From: an uncultured Lachnospiraceae bacterium
GTDB taxonomy: Bacteria; Bacillota; Clostridia; Lachnospirales; Lachnospiraceae
Direction of reading: 5' to 3'
Length of the DNA: 64,000 nucleotides
NCBI GenBank assembly: GCA_910585075.1
Contig: CAJUED010000014.1
Span: 1 to 64,000 of the forward strand
This document shows positions 54,334-62,802 of the stretch, one piece after another (within the stretch, counting starts at the first letter, position 1; the number at the start of each line of letters is the position of its first letter). The notes beneath the pieces were generated by a model, which had not been told where the DNA came from, did no database searches, and saw only the letters and a list, made by a program, of their open reading frames with translations. The position numbers and the translations under genes are program-made.

Positions 54334-55488
54334 ATGGAAGACCCATTTAAGGAATATATCAAAGAGTGTGAACCGGCAAAGAGGGACAAAGGATATGCGT
54401 GGCATACGGCGATCGGCCTACAGGCGGTTGATGGGCTCAAAACATCAGAATATTTGATGCATACCGCTATCCGCAATATTGAGGGTGAGATATCCTTAGA
54501 AGAAGCAAATGCACTTCTGCAGACTTATTATGAGGAAAATCCTGCCCACAGTGGGGAAGACCGTATGGAGGAGGCCGACAAGGTCGCTGCAAGAATTGCC
54601 GTGCTTTTGTCGGAGCGGGCATTTAGCTTTACACCCAATGAGTACATTTCTATTCACAGGAAACTGTTTACCGGTATTTATTCCCATGCGGGGCATATTC
54701 GGGATTATAATATTACAAAAAAGGAATGGGTGGTTGATGGAGCAACGGTGCTGTATGGCAGTGCAACAGAACCGGAAGCGACGCTTTATTATGACTTTTC
54801 CGAAGAAAAGAAGTTTTCCTATCGAAATCTCACAATGGACGAGATGATTCACCATCTTGCTGTGTTTATATCCGGACTGTGGCAAATCCATGTGTTCAGT
54901 GAGGGTAATACAAGGACGACAGCAGTATTTTTTATCAAGTATCTCCGTACGCTGGGTTTTGACGTGACGAATGATATTTTTGCCAGGAATGCATGGTATT
55001 TTCGGAATGCGCTGGTCAGGGCAAATTACAATGATTTGAAAAACGGTATTCATGAGACGACGGAGTATCTGGAATATTTTTTGCGGAATCTGTTACTGAA
55101 TGAAAATTATCCGCTTCATAACAGGACATTGCACATCAGAGGTGCAATTTTGGAAATGGCAAAACCGGATATTGAAACGGTGAAACCGGACATTGGAGTC
55201 CAAAAACCGGATATAGGGGCGGAAAAATCGGATATTGAAGCGATAAAAACGGACATCTGTGCCACAAAAGAGGATTTTGAGCAAATGTTCCGGCCGAAAA
55301 CAGCGGGCCACATTCTCAGACTGCGTGAGGCATTTCCGGAACAGAGAGTTTTTGGCCGCTCGGATGTGATGAAAGTGATTGATATAAAACCTTCCGGGGC
55401 GTCCGAACTTTTGCGGAAGATGTTGGAGTACGGAGTGATTGAAGTGGTTTCAGGGTACGGAAAAGGGAAATATCGTTTTCATTCGTGA
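54334..55488 (+). CDS. Fic/DOC-family protein with heptad repeat and C-terminal winged helix
   Basis: A 384-residue Fic protein. The core motif reads HVFSEGNTR (residues 186-194). Canonical HPFxxGNGRxxR enzymes have Gly in place of Thr193 and a second Arg three residues later, where this has Ala197. A helix at residues ~43-54 (HTAIRNIEGEIS) resembles but does not match the class II inhibitory helix. Residues 276-317 are six 7-residue repeats. The C-terminus (HILRLREAFPEQRVFGRSDVMKVI...GYGKGKYRF) looks like a winged helix, as in many Fic proteins that bind DNA. Probable nucleotidyl transfer to a protein, but the altered motif leaves activity uncertain. Confidence 0.86.
   Translation: MEDPFKEYIKECEPAKRDKGYAWHTAIGLQAVDGLKTSEYLMHTAIRNIEGEISLEEANALLQTYYEENPAHSGEDRMEEADKVAARIAVLLSERAFSFTPNEYISIHRKLFTGIYSHAGHIRDYNITKKEWVVDGATVLYGSATEPEATLYYDFSEEKKFSYRNLTMDEMIHHLAVFISGLWQIHVFSEGNTRTTAVFFIKYLRTLGFDVTNDIFARNAWYFRNALVRANYNDLKNGIHETTEYLEYFLRNLLLNENYPLHNRTLHIRGAILEMAKPDIETVKPDIGVQKPDIGAEKSDIEAIKTDICATKEDFEQMFRPKTAGHILRLREAFPEQRVFGRSDVMKVIDIKPSGASELLRKMLEYGVIEVVSGYGKGKYRFHS
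55159..55284 (+). repeat. Six 21-bp units encoding 7-residue repeats in the Fic gene
   Basis: In-frame units follow x-K-x-D-I-x-x: AKPDIET, VKPDIGV, QKPDIGA, EKSDIEA, IKTDICA, TKEDFEQ. The first three are most alike at DNA level. They link the Fic core to the winged helix, and unit number could vary between strains. Confidence 0.9.
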
Positions 55489-55614
55489 TTATCCAAAAAA
55501 GTAACCGGATTAATAAAATGGAAAGGATAAACAATTGAAAAAGAGGAGGATTCATAATATACTTAGGGATGGAGCGGATATACGATAAAATGGGGAAAGG
55601 TTCGGAAGATAAGT

Positions 55615-56709
55615 ATGGATAAAATGGCGGCAAAGAGGAATAAAAGGAAACAGATGCGCAGTCTTATCAGCAATATTATTTTCTGTTTGATAGCTTTGAC
55701 TGCTCTTATGGGCTGTATTGTACTGGTGCTGCAGAATCACAGCCTGCAAAATGAGAGCAGGGAGGTTATGGGCAGGCTGGAAGAACATGAGCTGGAATAT
55801 ATTTATACCCAGGAGGATTTGAACGCCTATCTGGCTGAGAATTCCATAAGGGAAAAGGAGGCTGAGAGGAACAGCATTCTCGGGGAAATAAAACAGAGGA
55901 TGAGCAGCGGGGAAAGTACGGTTTCTCTTTTGCGGAGCTTTTTCCCGGAAGAAGTGGTAGTGTATGCGGATGGGGGATATTCTTTTTTTCCTATATCCGA
56001 GACGCTGAAAAAGCACGAGTATGTTTATGAAAACTTTGTAAAACAGGAAAACAAAGAGATTGTCTATACGGATGAGGAAAAGGATATTCATTCCGTAAAA
56101 GGGATAGACGTGTCAAAGCATCAGGGAAAGATTGACTGGGAAAAGGTGTCCGGTGATGGGGTGTCCTATGCTTTTATCAGGGCAGGATATCGTGGAACCT
56201 CCGAGGGGAAACTGGTGGAGGATGAATTTTTTGTGGACAATATTGAAGGGGCCACAGAAAATGATGTGAATGTGGGAATATATTTTTACACCCAGGCAAT
56301 GACAGAGGAAGAAGCCCAGGAAGAAGCGGAGTTTGTGCTGGAGCTGATCGAACCCTACCAGGTGGACTACCCTATTGTGTTAGACCTTGAGGAATCGGAG
56401 AGCGCTTCGGCAAGAACGGCAAAAATGACAAAAGAGGAGTATACCAAAGTGGCGATTGCCTTCTGCGAGGCAGTGAGGGACGCAGGCTATACGCCCATGA
56501 TATACGGGAACCTGAAAACCTTCATGATCATGCTTGACATGGAGCAGCTTGAGGATTATGAGAAATGGTTTGCCTACTATGATGACGTGGTTTATTTCCC
56601 TTATGCCTTTAATATCTGGCAGTATTCGTCCAAAGGAAGTGTGGATGGAATCAAGGGGGATGTGGATTTGAATATCTGTATGAAGGATTATATGGTGGAA
56701 AATGAATGA
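55615..56709 (+). CDS. Membrane-anchored GH25 muramidase
   Basis: A 364-residue cell-wall hydrolase: basic N-terminus, one membrane helix (SLISNIIFCLIALTALMGCIVLVL), a coiled stalk (residues ~45-110) and a GH25 domain from ~160. The GH25 domain carries GIDVSKHQGKIDWEKV, FIRAGYRG, VGIYFYTQAMTEEEA, YPIVLDLEESES (catalytic DxE) and NIWQYSSKG...GDVDLN. GH25 enzymes cut the glycan between MurNAc and GlcNAc. The ATG overlap with the AraC gene (8 bp) suggests one operon. No phage genes are near, so it is a host enzyme. Confidence 0.92.
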   Translation: MDKMAAKRNKRKQMRSLISNIIFCLIALTALMGCIVLVLQNHSLQNESREVMGRLEEHELEYIYTQEDLNAYLAENSIREKEAERNSILGEIKQRMSSGESTVSLLRSFFPEEVVVYADGGYSFFPISETLKKHEYVYENFVKQENKEIVYTDEEKDIHSVKGIDVSKHQGKIDWEKVSGDGVSYAFIRAGYRGTSEGKLVEDEFFVDNIEGATENDVNVGIYFYTQAMTEEEAQEEAEFVLELIEPYQVDYPIVLDLEESESASARTAKMTKEEYTKVAIAFCEAVRDAGYTPMIYGNLKTFMIMLDMEQLEDYEKWFAYYDDVVYFPYAFNIWQYSSKGSVDGIKGDVDLNICMKDYMVENE

Positions 56710-57550
56710 AATCAGGGAGTCGGTTAAAAGCGGATATTTGCTGGAAAAATTCAGGCTGTTTTATTTAAAGGATGCAAGCAGCAGGGAGTATGTTTATCAT
56801 TATCATGACTTTCACAAATTAATCTGGTTTATTTCGGGGAATGTGGAGTATCATATTGAGGGAAAGGCCTACAAATTGGAGCCTCACGATATTTTGCTTG
56901 TGAGGAAAGGGGAAATACATAAACCTTTTGTGGATTTTACTACGCCCTATGAGCGGTATGTATTTTATATTTCCGGTGATTTTTTGGAAGAACACTCAGA
57001 GGGTGATGACAGGCTGGATTTGTGCTTTCGGATGGCGGTGAAAGAACAGGGCAATGTGATTCACTTATCACCGGCGGACAGCGGAAAGCTGTTTGAGGCA
57101 GTAAAGCAGATTGAAAAGCTCAACTATGACAACGCCTATGCAAAGGATATGTACAGCAGAGTTTCTTTTTTGAAATTTTTGATTGAGCTGAACAGGTGCT
57201 GTATTGACAGCCCCGAGGTTTTCCACAAGATGGCCAGATATGACAAGAAAATTGTGGAGATGATTCATTACATCAATGAAAATCTCTCAAAGGATTTGAC
57301 CATTGAGACACTGTCTGCCCGATTTTATTTAAGTAAGTATCATATGATGCGGAAATTTAAGGAGGAGACAGGGTATTCCATGCATCAGTACATACTGGAG
57401 AAGCGTATTCTGGCGGCAAAGGGGCTGATTCTCACAGGAATGCCTGCGACCCTTGCCAGTATGGAATGCGGCTTTAAGGATTATTCTACCTTCAGCAGGG
57501 CCTATAAGAAGCTCTTGGGGCAGATGCCCTCGGATGTTTATGGAAAATAA
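56702..57550 (+). CDS. AraC-family transcriptional regulator
   Basis: A 282-residue regulator with an N-terminal cupin-type sensor (YHYHDFHKLIWFISGNVEYHIEG, PHDILLVRKGEIHKPFV) and a C-terminal AraC double helix-turn-helix (residues ~180-280: IHYINENLSKDLTIETLSARF, LSKYHMMRKFKEETGYSMHQYI, MECGFKDYSTFSRAYKKLLGQMP). It is coupled by overlap to the GH25 gene. Target and ligand unknown; such regulators often respond to sugars or host glycans. Confidence 0.93.
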   Translation: MNEIRESVKSGYLLEKFRLFYLKDASSREYVYHYHDFHKLIWFISGNVEYHIEGKAYKLEPHDILLVRKGEIHKPFVDFTTPYERYVFYISGDFLEEHSEGDDRLDLCFRMAVKEQGNVIHLSPADSGKLFEAVKQIEKLNYDNAYAKDMYSRVSFLKFLIELNRCCIDSPEVFHKMARYDKKIVEMIHYINENLSKDLTIETLSARFYLSKYHMMRKFKEETGYSMHQYILEKRILAAKGLILTGMPATLASMECGFKDYSTFSRAYKKLLGQMPSDVYGK

Positions 57551-57581
57551 TTAATATACTATTGAAAATTTTATTTTACAC

Positions 57582-57610
57582 TTGCGTAGGAGAAACGAAT
57601 CTGCTACAAT
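57582..57610 (+). promoter_or_regulatory. Promoter of a short non-coding transcript
   Basis: TTGCGT (57582-57587), 17-bp spacer and TACAAT (57605-57610), with no gene start before the terminator at 57674. Confidence 0.75.
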
Positions 57611-57616
57611 AGAAAT

Positions 57617-57709
57617 TGCAGTCAGAAAATTTCTGATTTGCCTGAAATTAGGTAAAAATTCCCCTTTTACACTGAGCGGGCTGGAAACTTGTTTCCGCCC
57701 GCTCTTTTA
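57617..57709 (+). ncRNA. Candidate small RNA or leader transcript (~95 nt)
   Basis: A good promoter is followed after ~65 nt by a strong terminator (GAGCGGGC...GCCCGCTC, with inner GGAAAC/GTTTCC and TTTT). Between them are TCAGAAA/TTTCTGA and CCT/AGG hairpins and no ORF with an RBS. It could be an independent small RNA, or an attenuated leader of the M16 peptidase gene 300 bp downstream. Family unrecognised. Confidence 0.5.
57674..57709 (+). terminator. Strong terminator of the short transcript
   Basis: GAGCGGGC-T-GGAAAC TT GTTTCC-GCCCGCTC: a 14-bp stem with one bulge and a 2-nt apex, then TTTTAT. Confidence 0.9.
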
Positions 57710-57822
57710 TGCACAGGGCCCCACACGCGCAAAACTGCACACATGCAAAATTGCATATGCAAAATAGTACACACAAAATTGCGTGGGAAATTGGGTAACA
57801 GTTCAGCCGAAGGCCGAACTGT
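57710..57822. repeat. Composite intergenic repeat ending in an 11-bp palindrome
   Basis: Opens with TTTATGCACAGGGCCCCACA (57706-57725), shared with 1208-1230; continues with GCAAAA-rich copies (ACATGCAAAATTGCATATGC) and GCGTGGGAAATTG. It ends with the perfect-but-one palindrome ACAGTTCAGCC GAA GGCCGAACTGT (57798-57822) that is shared in part with 5570, 51811 and 62484. The rest of the gap to 58010 shows no further feature beyond the M16 RBS. Confidence 0.6.
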
Positions 57823-58010
57823 CACGACGTTTGCTTTAAGAAGTATATATAGTGAAAAAATCAGGCTATACTAAGTAAATAACCCACTGCAAGCAGCGGG
57901 ACATATAATACACGCAGCAGTCGTCTAAGGTTAAGAGAATATGTTCTTGGCAAGTATGACTTTGACTGGCTGCCGGCGGGAATAAAAAACGGGAAGGATG
58001 AGGTATTTTT

Positions 58011-60935
58011 ATGCAGCAGATTGAAAAAATGGATGCCTATCAGGTAATTGAGAGACGGAAAATCAGTGACTTGAATTCGGAAGGGTATATTTTAAGGCAC
58101 AAAAAGACCGGAGCGTCGGTGACCCTTCTGCTGAACGATGATGAAAATAAGGTATTTTACATTGGCTTTCGCACGCCGCCCAAGGACAGTACCGGTGTTG
58201 CCCATATTCTGGAGCATTCCGTTCTGTGCGGCTCTAAAAATTTCCCTGTAAAGGATCCTTTTATTGAACTGGCAAAGGGTTCCTTAAACACTTTTTTAAA
58301 TGCAATGACCTATCCGGACAAGACGGTATACCCTGTGGCGAGCTGCAACGATAAGGATTTCAAAAACCTGGTGCATGTTTATCTGGATGCGGTTTTTTAT
58401 CCAAACATTTATAAAGAGGAGAAGATTTTCAGGCAGGAGGGCTGGCACTATGAGATGGAGAACACCTCGGACGAGCTGACCATCAACGGTGTGGTATACA
58501 ACGAAATGAAAGGCGCCTTCTCCTCCCCGGATGATGTTGTGGAGAGGGAAATCATGAATTCCCTTTATCCGGATATAACCTACGGTCTTGAGTCAGGCGG
58601 CGACCCGGACTGCATACCGGAGCTTACCTACGAAGAATTTCTGGCTTTCCACGAAAAATATTATCATCCCTCCAACAGTTATATTTATCTGTACGGAAAT
58701 ATGGATGCGGCGGAGTATCTTTCTTTCATAGATGAGAAGTATTTATCCTCTTTTGATGCCTTGAAAGTGGATTCACAGATTGGCATGCAGAAGGCCTTTT
58801 CCGCTCCCAGGGAGCTGGTAAAGGAATATCCTGTTATGGAGGACGACTCTGTCCTTGAGAACACTTATCTTACTTACAATGTTTCCATGGGCACCAGCCT
58901 TGATAAGAAACTTTATATTGCAATGGATGTGCTTGACTATGTGCTTTGCTCTGCGCCGGGAGCTCCGATAAAGCAGGCACTGATTGACAAGGGAATCGGT
59001 AAGGATGTGTACAGCAGCCTGGAAAACGGCATTTATCAGCCGTACTTTTCCATAATTGCCAAGAATGCGGAAAGTAATCAGAAGGAAGAATTTGTTGCCA
59101 CCATCCATGAAGTCCTGAAAAATGTGGTGTCGGAGGGCCTGGATGAGAAGGCTCTGGCGGCTGCCATCAATTATTTTGAATTCCGGTACAGGGAGGCAGA
59201 TTTCGGCTCTTATCCAAGAGGACTGATGATTGGGCTTCAGGCTCTGGACAGCTGGCTTTATGAGGTTGAAGGGCCTTTTATGCATATAGAAGCAAATCAG
59301 ACCTATGGGGAGCTTAAGGCGTCCATAAGCACAGGCTATTTTGAGGGCCTGATTGAAAAGTATATTCTGGAAAATCCCCATAAATCCATTATGGAGGTAA
59401 GGCCTGTACAGGGATTGACCACCAGAAAGGACAAAGAGCTCCATGAAAAGCTGCAGGCCTACAAAGACACCCTTTCCATGGAGGAAAAGCAGGAGATTGT
59501 GGATAAGACCGAGGCGCTTCGGGCTTATCAGGAGGAGGAAAATTCAAAAGAAGACTTGGAAACCATTCCCCTGCTGACCAGAGAGGACATGAAAAAGGAA
59601 GCGTCCGGTTATATCAACGAGGTGCGAAAGGCGGGGGATACCACCGTTCTTTTCCATGATATTTTTACAAACGGCATTGGCTATCTGAACCTTGTGTTTG
59701 ATTTGAAGGACGTGCCTGCGGAGTTGTTCCCCTATGTGGGGATTTTGAAATCTGTGCTGATGATGGTGGATACGGAGCATTTCAGCTACAGCCAGCTGTT
59801 TAACGAAGTGAACATTCATACCGGCGGCATTAAAACGGCGGTAAACACCTATACGAACGCGGAGGATTTAAAGAAATACAAGGTTACGCTGGAAATCCGC
59901 TCAAAAGCCCTTTATGAAAAGAAGGAAAAGGCTATGGAGCTGATGCAGGAGATTCTGCTTACCTCTAAGTTTGACGATACGAAGCGCCTTTATGAAATTC
60001 TTGCGGAGACAAAATCCAGAATGCAGGCAGTGATGACCGGGGCGGGCCATTCCGTTGCAAGCATACGGGCTCTTTCCTATTTTTCACCTACTGCGGCTGT
60101 ATCGGAGCAGATTAGCGGGATTCCTCAGTACAGGCTGCTTGAGGAGCTGCTGAAGGATTTTGAGAGCAGAAAGGCGCAGGTTGTTCAGAACTTAAAAGAC
60201 CTGGTAGGGTATATTTTCAGACCGGAAAACCTGCTGGTGGATTATACGGGAACTGCCGAGAGTTATCCGGGCCTTGTAGAGTTGGTGGAAGATTTGAAAG
60301 CAAATCTGTATACCGGTCAGGTGAGAGGGGAGAGCTTTGTGCCTATCCTTGTAAAGAAAAATGAAGCTTTCATGACAGCGGGCCAGGTACAGTATGTATG
60401 CCGGGCCGGGAACTTTATAGACAAAGGACTGCCTTACACAGGTGCTCTTAAGGTGCTTAAGGTGATGATGGGCTATGATTACCTGTGGAATCAGGTGCGG
60501 GTAAAGGGCGGCGCCTACGGGTGCATGTGCGGCTTTTACAGAAACGGGGACGGCTATTTTGTGTCCTACAGGGATCCAAATCTGAAAAAGACCGTGGATG
60601 TTTATGAACAGGCGGCTGAGTATATCCAAAATGTGAAGCTGGACGAGCGGACCGTGACCCAGTTTATCATAGGTGCAATCAGCGAGCTTGATACGCCCAT
60701 GACTCCGGCAACCAGAGGAATCTATTCCCTTGGAGGATATATGACAGGGCTTTCCATGGAAAGAGTGCAGAGGGAGAGGGATGAGCTTTTAGCTGTGACG
60801 AAGGAAGAACTTCAGGGGCTTTGCAGATATGTGAGGGCATTTATGGAGGATGAGTGCCTTTGCGTGGTGGGCAATGGAGAGAAGATAAAGGAAGACGAAG
60901 GAATGTTTTTACAGGTGGAGCAGTTGTTTCATTAA
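58011..60935 (+). CDS. M16C (PreP-like) zinc peptidase
   Basis: A 974-residue insulinase-family peptidase of the one-chain presequence-protease type: inverted zinc motif HILEH (His65, Glu68, His69), distal Glu in VVYNEMKGAFSSPDD, and the C-terminal half beginning near residue 510 with the substrate-site RVKGGAYGCMCGFYRNG. The full enzyme encloses peptides of up to ~65 residues. No signal peptide, so probably cytoplasmic and used for peptide turnover. The ATG at 58011 follows AAGGATGAGG. asnS follows after 153 bp on the same strand. Confidence 0.94.
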   Translation: MQQIEKMDAYQVIERRKISDLNSEGYILRHKKTGASVTLLLNDDENKVFYIGFRTPPKDSTGVAHILEHSVLCGSKNFPVKDPFIELAKGSLNTFLNAMTYPDKTVYPVASCNDKDFKNLVHVYLDAVFYPNIYKEEKIFRQEGWHYEMENTSDELTINGVVYNEMKGAFSSPDDVVEREIMNSLYPDITYGLESGGDPDCIPELTYEEFLAFHEKYYHPSNSYIYLYGNMDAAEYLSFIDEKYLSSFDALKVDSQIGMQKAFSAPRELVKEYPVMEDDSVLENTYLTYNVSMGTSLDKKLYIAMDVLDYVLCSAPGAPIKQALIDKGIGKDVYSSLENGIYQPYFSIIAKNAESNQKEEFVATIHEVLKNVVSEGLDEKALAAAINYFEFRYREADFGSYPRGLMIGLQALDSWLYEVEGPFMHIEANQTYGELKASISTGYFEGLIEKYILENPHKSIMEVRPVQGLTTRKDKELHEKLQAYKDTLSMEEKQEIVDKTEALRAYQEEENSKEDLETIPLLTREDMKKEASGYINEVRKAGDTTVLFHDIFTNGIGYLNLVFDLKDVPAELFPYVGILKSVLMMVDTEHFSYSQLFNEVNIHTGGIKTAVNTYTNAEDLKKYKVTLEIRSKALYEKKEKAMELMQEILLTSKFDDTKRLYEILAETKSRMQAVMTGAGHSVASIRALSYFSPTAAVSEQISGIPQYRLLEELLKDFESRKAQVVQNLKDLVGYIFRPENLLVDYTGTAESYPGLVELVEDLKANLYTGQVRGESFVPILVKKNEAFMTAGQVQYVCRAGNFIDKGLPYTGALKVLKVMMGYDYLWNQVRVKGGAYGCMCGFYRNGDGYFVSYRDPNLKKTVDVYEQAAEYIQNVKLDERTVTQFIIGAISELDTPMTPATRGIYSLGGYMTGLSMERVQRERDELLAVTKEELQGLCRYVRAFMEDECLCVVGNGEKIKEDEGMFLQVEQLFH

Positions 60936-61088
60936 AGTATATATCGGTATTTCATGAATGAAACAGAGGGTCTTGCGATTTTTGGACGAAAATGCTATCA
61001 TGGAAAACAGATTTGTTATACGATAAAACAGATAGCCCGCGTGGCGGGTGGTCCTTATGATATCAAACAGGAGAAGGAGGGCTGCGGG

Positions 61089-62480
61089 ATGCAGTTGACA
61101 ACAATCAGAGAAATTTTTAAAAACAGGGAAGAATATCTGGACAAGAAGGTACGTGTCGGCGGATGGGTGCGGAGTATACGTGACTCTAAAACCTTTGGAT
61201 TTATTGTGCTCAACGACGGTACGTTTTTTGACCCTTTACAGGTGGTATATCATGATGCTATGGAGAACTTTGCGGAGATTTCCAGGCTGAACGTAGGTGC
61301 GGCAATTATTGTGGAAGGGACGCTGGTTCCCACGCCCCAGGCAAAGCAGCCTTTTGAGATTCAGGCGGACAGCATTTGTGTGGAGGGGGAATCCACGCCG
61401 GATTATCCCTTACAGAAGAAGCGCCACAGCATGGAGTACTTGCGGACGATTTCCCATCTGCGTCCAAGGACCAACACTTTTCAGGCGGTTTTCCGTGTGC
61501 GGTCTCTGACTGCCTATGCCATTCATAAATTCTTCCAGGAGAGAGACTTTGTGTATGTGCATACGCCGCTGATTACGGGAAGCGACTGTGAGGGAGCCGG
61601 AGAGATGTTCCAGGTTACCACCTTAGACCTTGCCAATATTCCAATGACAGAGGATGGAAAGGTGGACTTTTCCCAGGATTTCTTTAACAAACCCACGAAC
61701 CTGACGGTCAGCGGCCAGTTAAACGGGGAAACTTATGCCCAGGCTTTCCGCAATATCTATACTTTTGGTCCTACCTTCCGGGCGGAAAATTCCAACACAA
61801 CCCGCCATGCGGCTGAGTTCTGGATGATTGAGCCGGAAATAGCCTTTGCCGATCTTGACGACGATATGATGCTGGCGGAGTCCATGCTGAAATATATTAT
61901 CCGGTATGTGTTAGAGCAGGCTCCCGAGGAAATGAATTTCTTTAATTCCTTTATTGATAAGGGGCTTTTGGAGAGACTTGATAACGTTGTGAATTCTGAT
62001 TTTGCCCGTGTTACTTATACGGAGGCAATTGACATATTAAGTAAAAACAACGACAATTTTGAGTATAAGGTGTCCTGGGGCTGTGATTTGCAGACGGAGC
62101 ACGAGCGTTATCTGACGGAACAGGTGTTTAAGCGTCCCGTATTTGTAACAGACTATCCCAAGGAAATCAAAGCTTTTTACATGAAGCTCAATGAGGATGG
62201 TAAAACAGTTGCGGCGGTTGACTGTCTGGTGCCGGGAATTGGAGAGATTATTGGAGGAAGCCAGAGGGAGGACGATTACGAGAAGCTGGTAAAACGTATG
62301 GATGAACTGGGGCTTAACAGTGAGGACTATGATTTCTATTTAGACCTGCGCAAGTATGGAAGCACCAGACATGCGGGATTCGGCCTTGGCTTTGAGAGAT
62401 GCGTTATGTATCTGACGGGAATGAGCAACATCAGAGACGTAATTCCCTTCCCGAGAACCGTAAACAATTGTGAGCTGTAA
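61089..62480 (+). CDS. asnS: Asparagine-tRNA ligase
   Basis: AsnRS charges tRNA-Asn. The 463-residue class IIb synthetase has the OB-fold anticodon domain ([21 protein letters not shown]), motif 2 [15 protein letters not shown], the EIAFADL segment and motif 3 [15 protein letters not shown]. The ATG at 61089 follows AGGAGAAGGAGGGCTGCGGG and gives family length; the longer frame from 60954 has no conserved residues. No T-box leader is visible in the 150 bp upstream. Confidence 0.96.
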   Translation: MQLTTIREIFKNREEYLDKKVRVGGWVRSIRDSKTFGFIVLNDGTFFDPLQVVYHDAMENFAEISRLNVGAAIIVEGTLVPTPQAKQPFEIQADSICVEGESTPDYPLQKKRHSMEYLRTISHLRPRTNTFQAVFRVRSLTAYAIHKFFQERDFVYVHTPLITGSDCEGAGEMFQVTTLDLANIPMTEDGKVDFSQDFFNKPTNLTVSGQLNGETYAQAFRNIYTFGPTFRAENSNTTRHAAEFWMIEPEIAFADLDDDMMLAESMLKYIIRYVLEQAPEEMNFFNSFIDKGLLERLDNVVNSDFARVTYTEAIDILSKNNDNFEYKVSWGCDLQTEHERYLTEQVFKRPVFVTDYPKEIKAFYMKLNEDGKTVAAVDCLVPGIGEIIGGSQREDDYEKLVKRMDELGLNSEDYDFYLDLRKYGSTRHAGFGLGFERCVMYLTGMSNIRDVIPFPRTVNNCEL

Positions 62481-62483
62481 TAT

Positions 62484-62567
62484 GGTAACAGTTCAGCCAT
62501 GCAAAATTTGATATACAAAATGACGTTGGGAGCTTGCTCACATAAGGCATTTTGTATATCGAATTTT
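62484..62567. repeat. TAACAGTTCAGCC element with 20-bp hairpin after asnS
   Basis: GGTAACAGTTCAGCC head, then AAAATTTGATATACAAAATG (62503-62522) pairs with CATTTTGTATATCGAATTTT (62548-62567) at 19 of 20 positions around an inner GAGC/GCTC hairpin. It probably also ends the asnS transcript, though no long T-run follows. Confidence 0.65.
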
Positions 62568-62593
62568 ATAGGGCGGATGCCCGACATGAAATA

Positions 62594-62706
62594 AGGTGTA
62601 AAGTCCGGCCGTAGGATTTGTGCTTGGAAGATTATCAGAAACATGACGGCTTTTTTCAGAGCAGATGGCCTGAAATCGGTAAAAGCAGCAGGAGGACTTT
62701 GCACCT
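62594..62706 (+). promoter_or_regulatory. Structured leader of the TrkA/RyR-like gene
   Basis: AGGTGTAAAGTCC (62594-62606) pairs with GGACTTTGCACCT (62694-62706) around ~87 nt. Inside, GCCGT (62608-62612) can pair with ACGGC (62646-62650), which is followed by six T, a possible attenuator. It does not match a riboswitch class I can name. The rest of the 62481-62802 gap holds the hairpin element before it and an AT-rich stretch after it. Confidence 0.45.
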
Positions 62707-62802
62707 TTATTCATAGAATAAGCCGGCACGCAAAGTAACAGCATTTGATATGATTAACAAAAGTGGTTTACAATAGTACAAAATGTTGAGTGAAGAATGC
62801 AT

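Noticed and set aside
55159-55284. CRISPR or satellite DNA in the Fic gene
   Set aside because: 21-bp units are contiguous, in frame and keep a 7-residue pattern, so they are a protein repeat.
55615-56709. Prophage remnant suggested by the GH25 lysozyme
   Set aside because: The enzyme has its own membrane anchor and an adjacent AraC regulator; no holin, tail or integrase gene is near.
57582-57874. Two 61-residue ORFs in the gap before the M16 gene
   Set aside because: They cross the terminator hairpin and repeat elements, have no RBS, and their composition follows the repeats.
60936-61088. T-box before asnS (GCGGGTGGTCC)
   Set aside because: The match is weak, the leader is ~150 bp, and the only hairpin (CCCGC/GCGGG) lacks a T-run.
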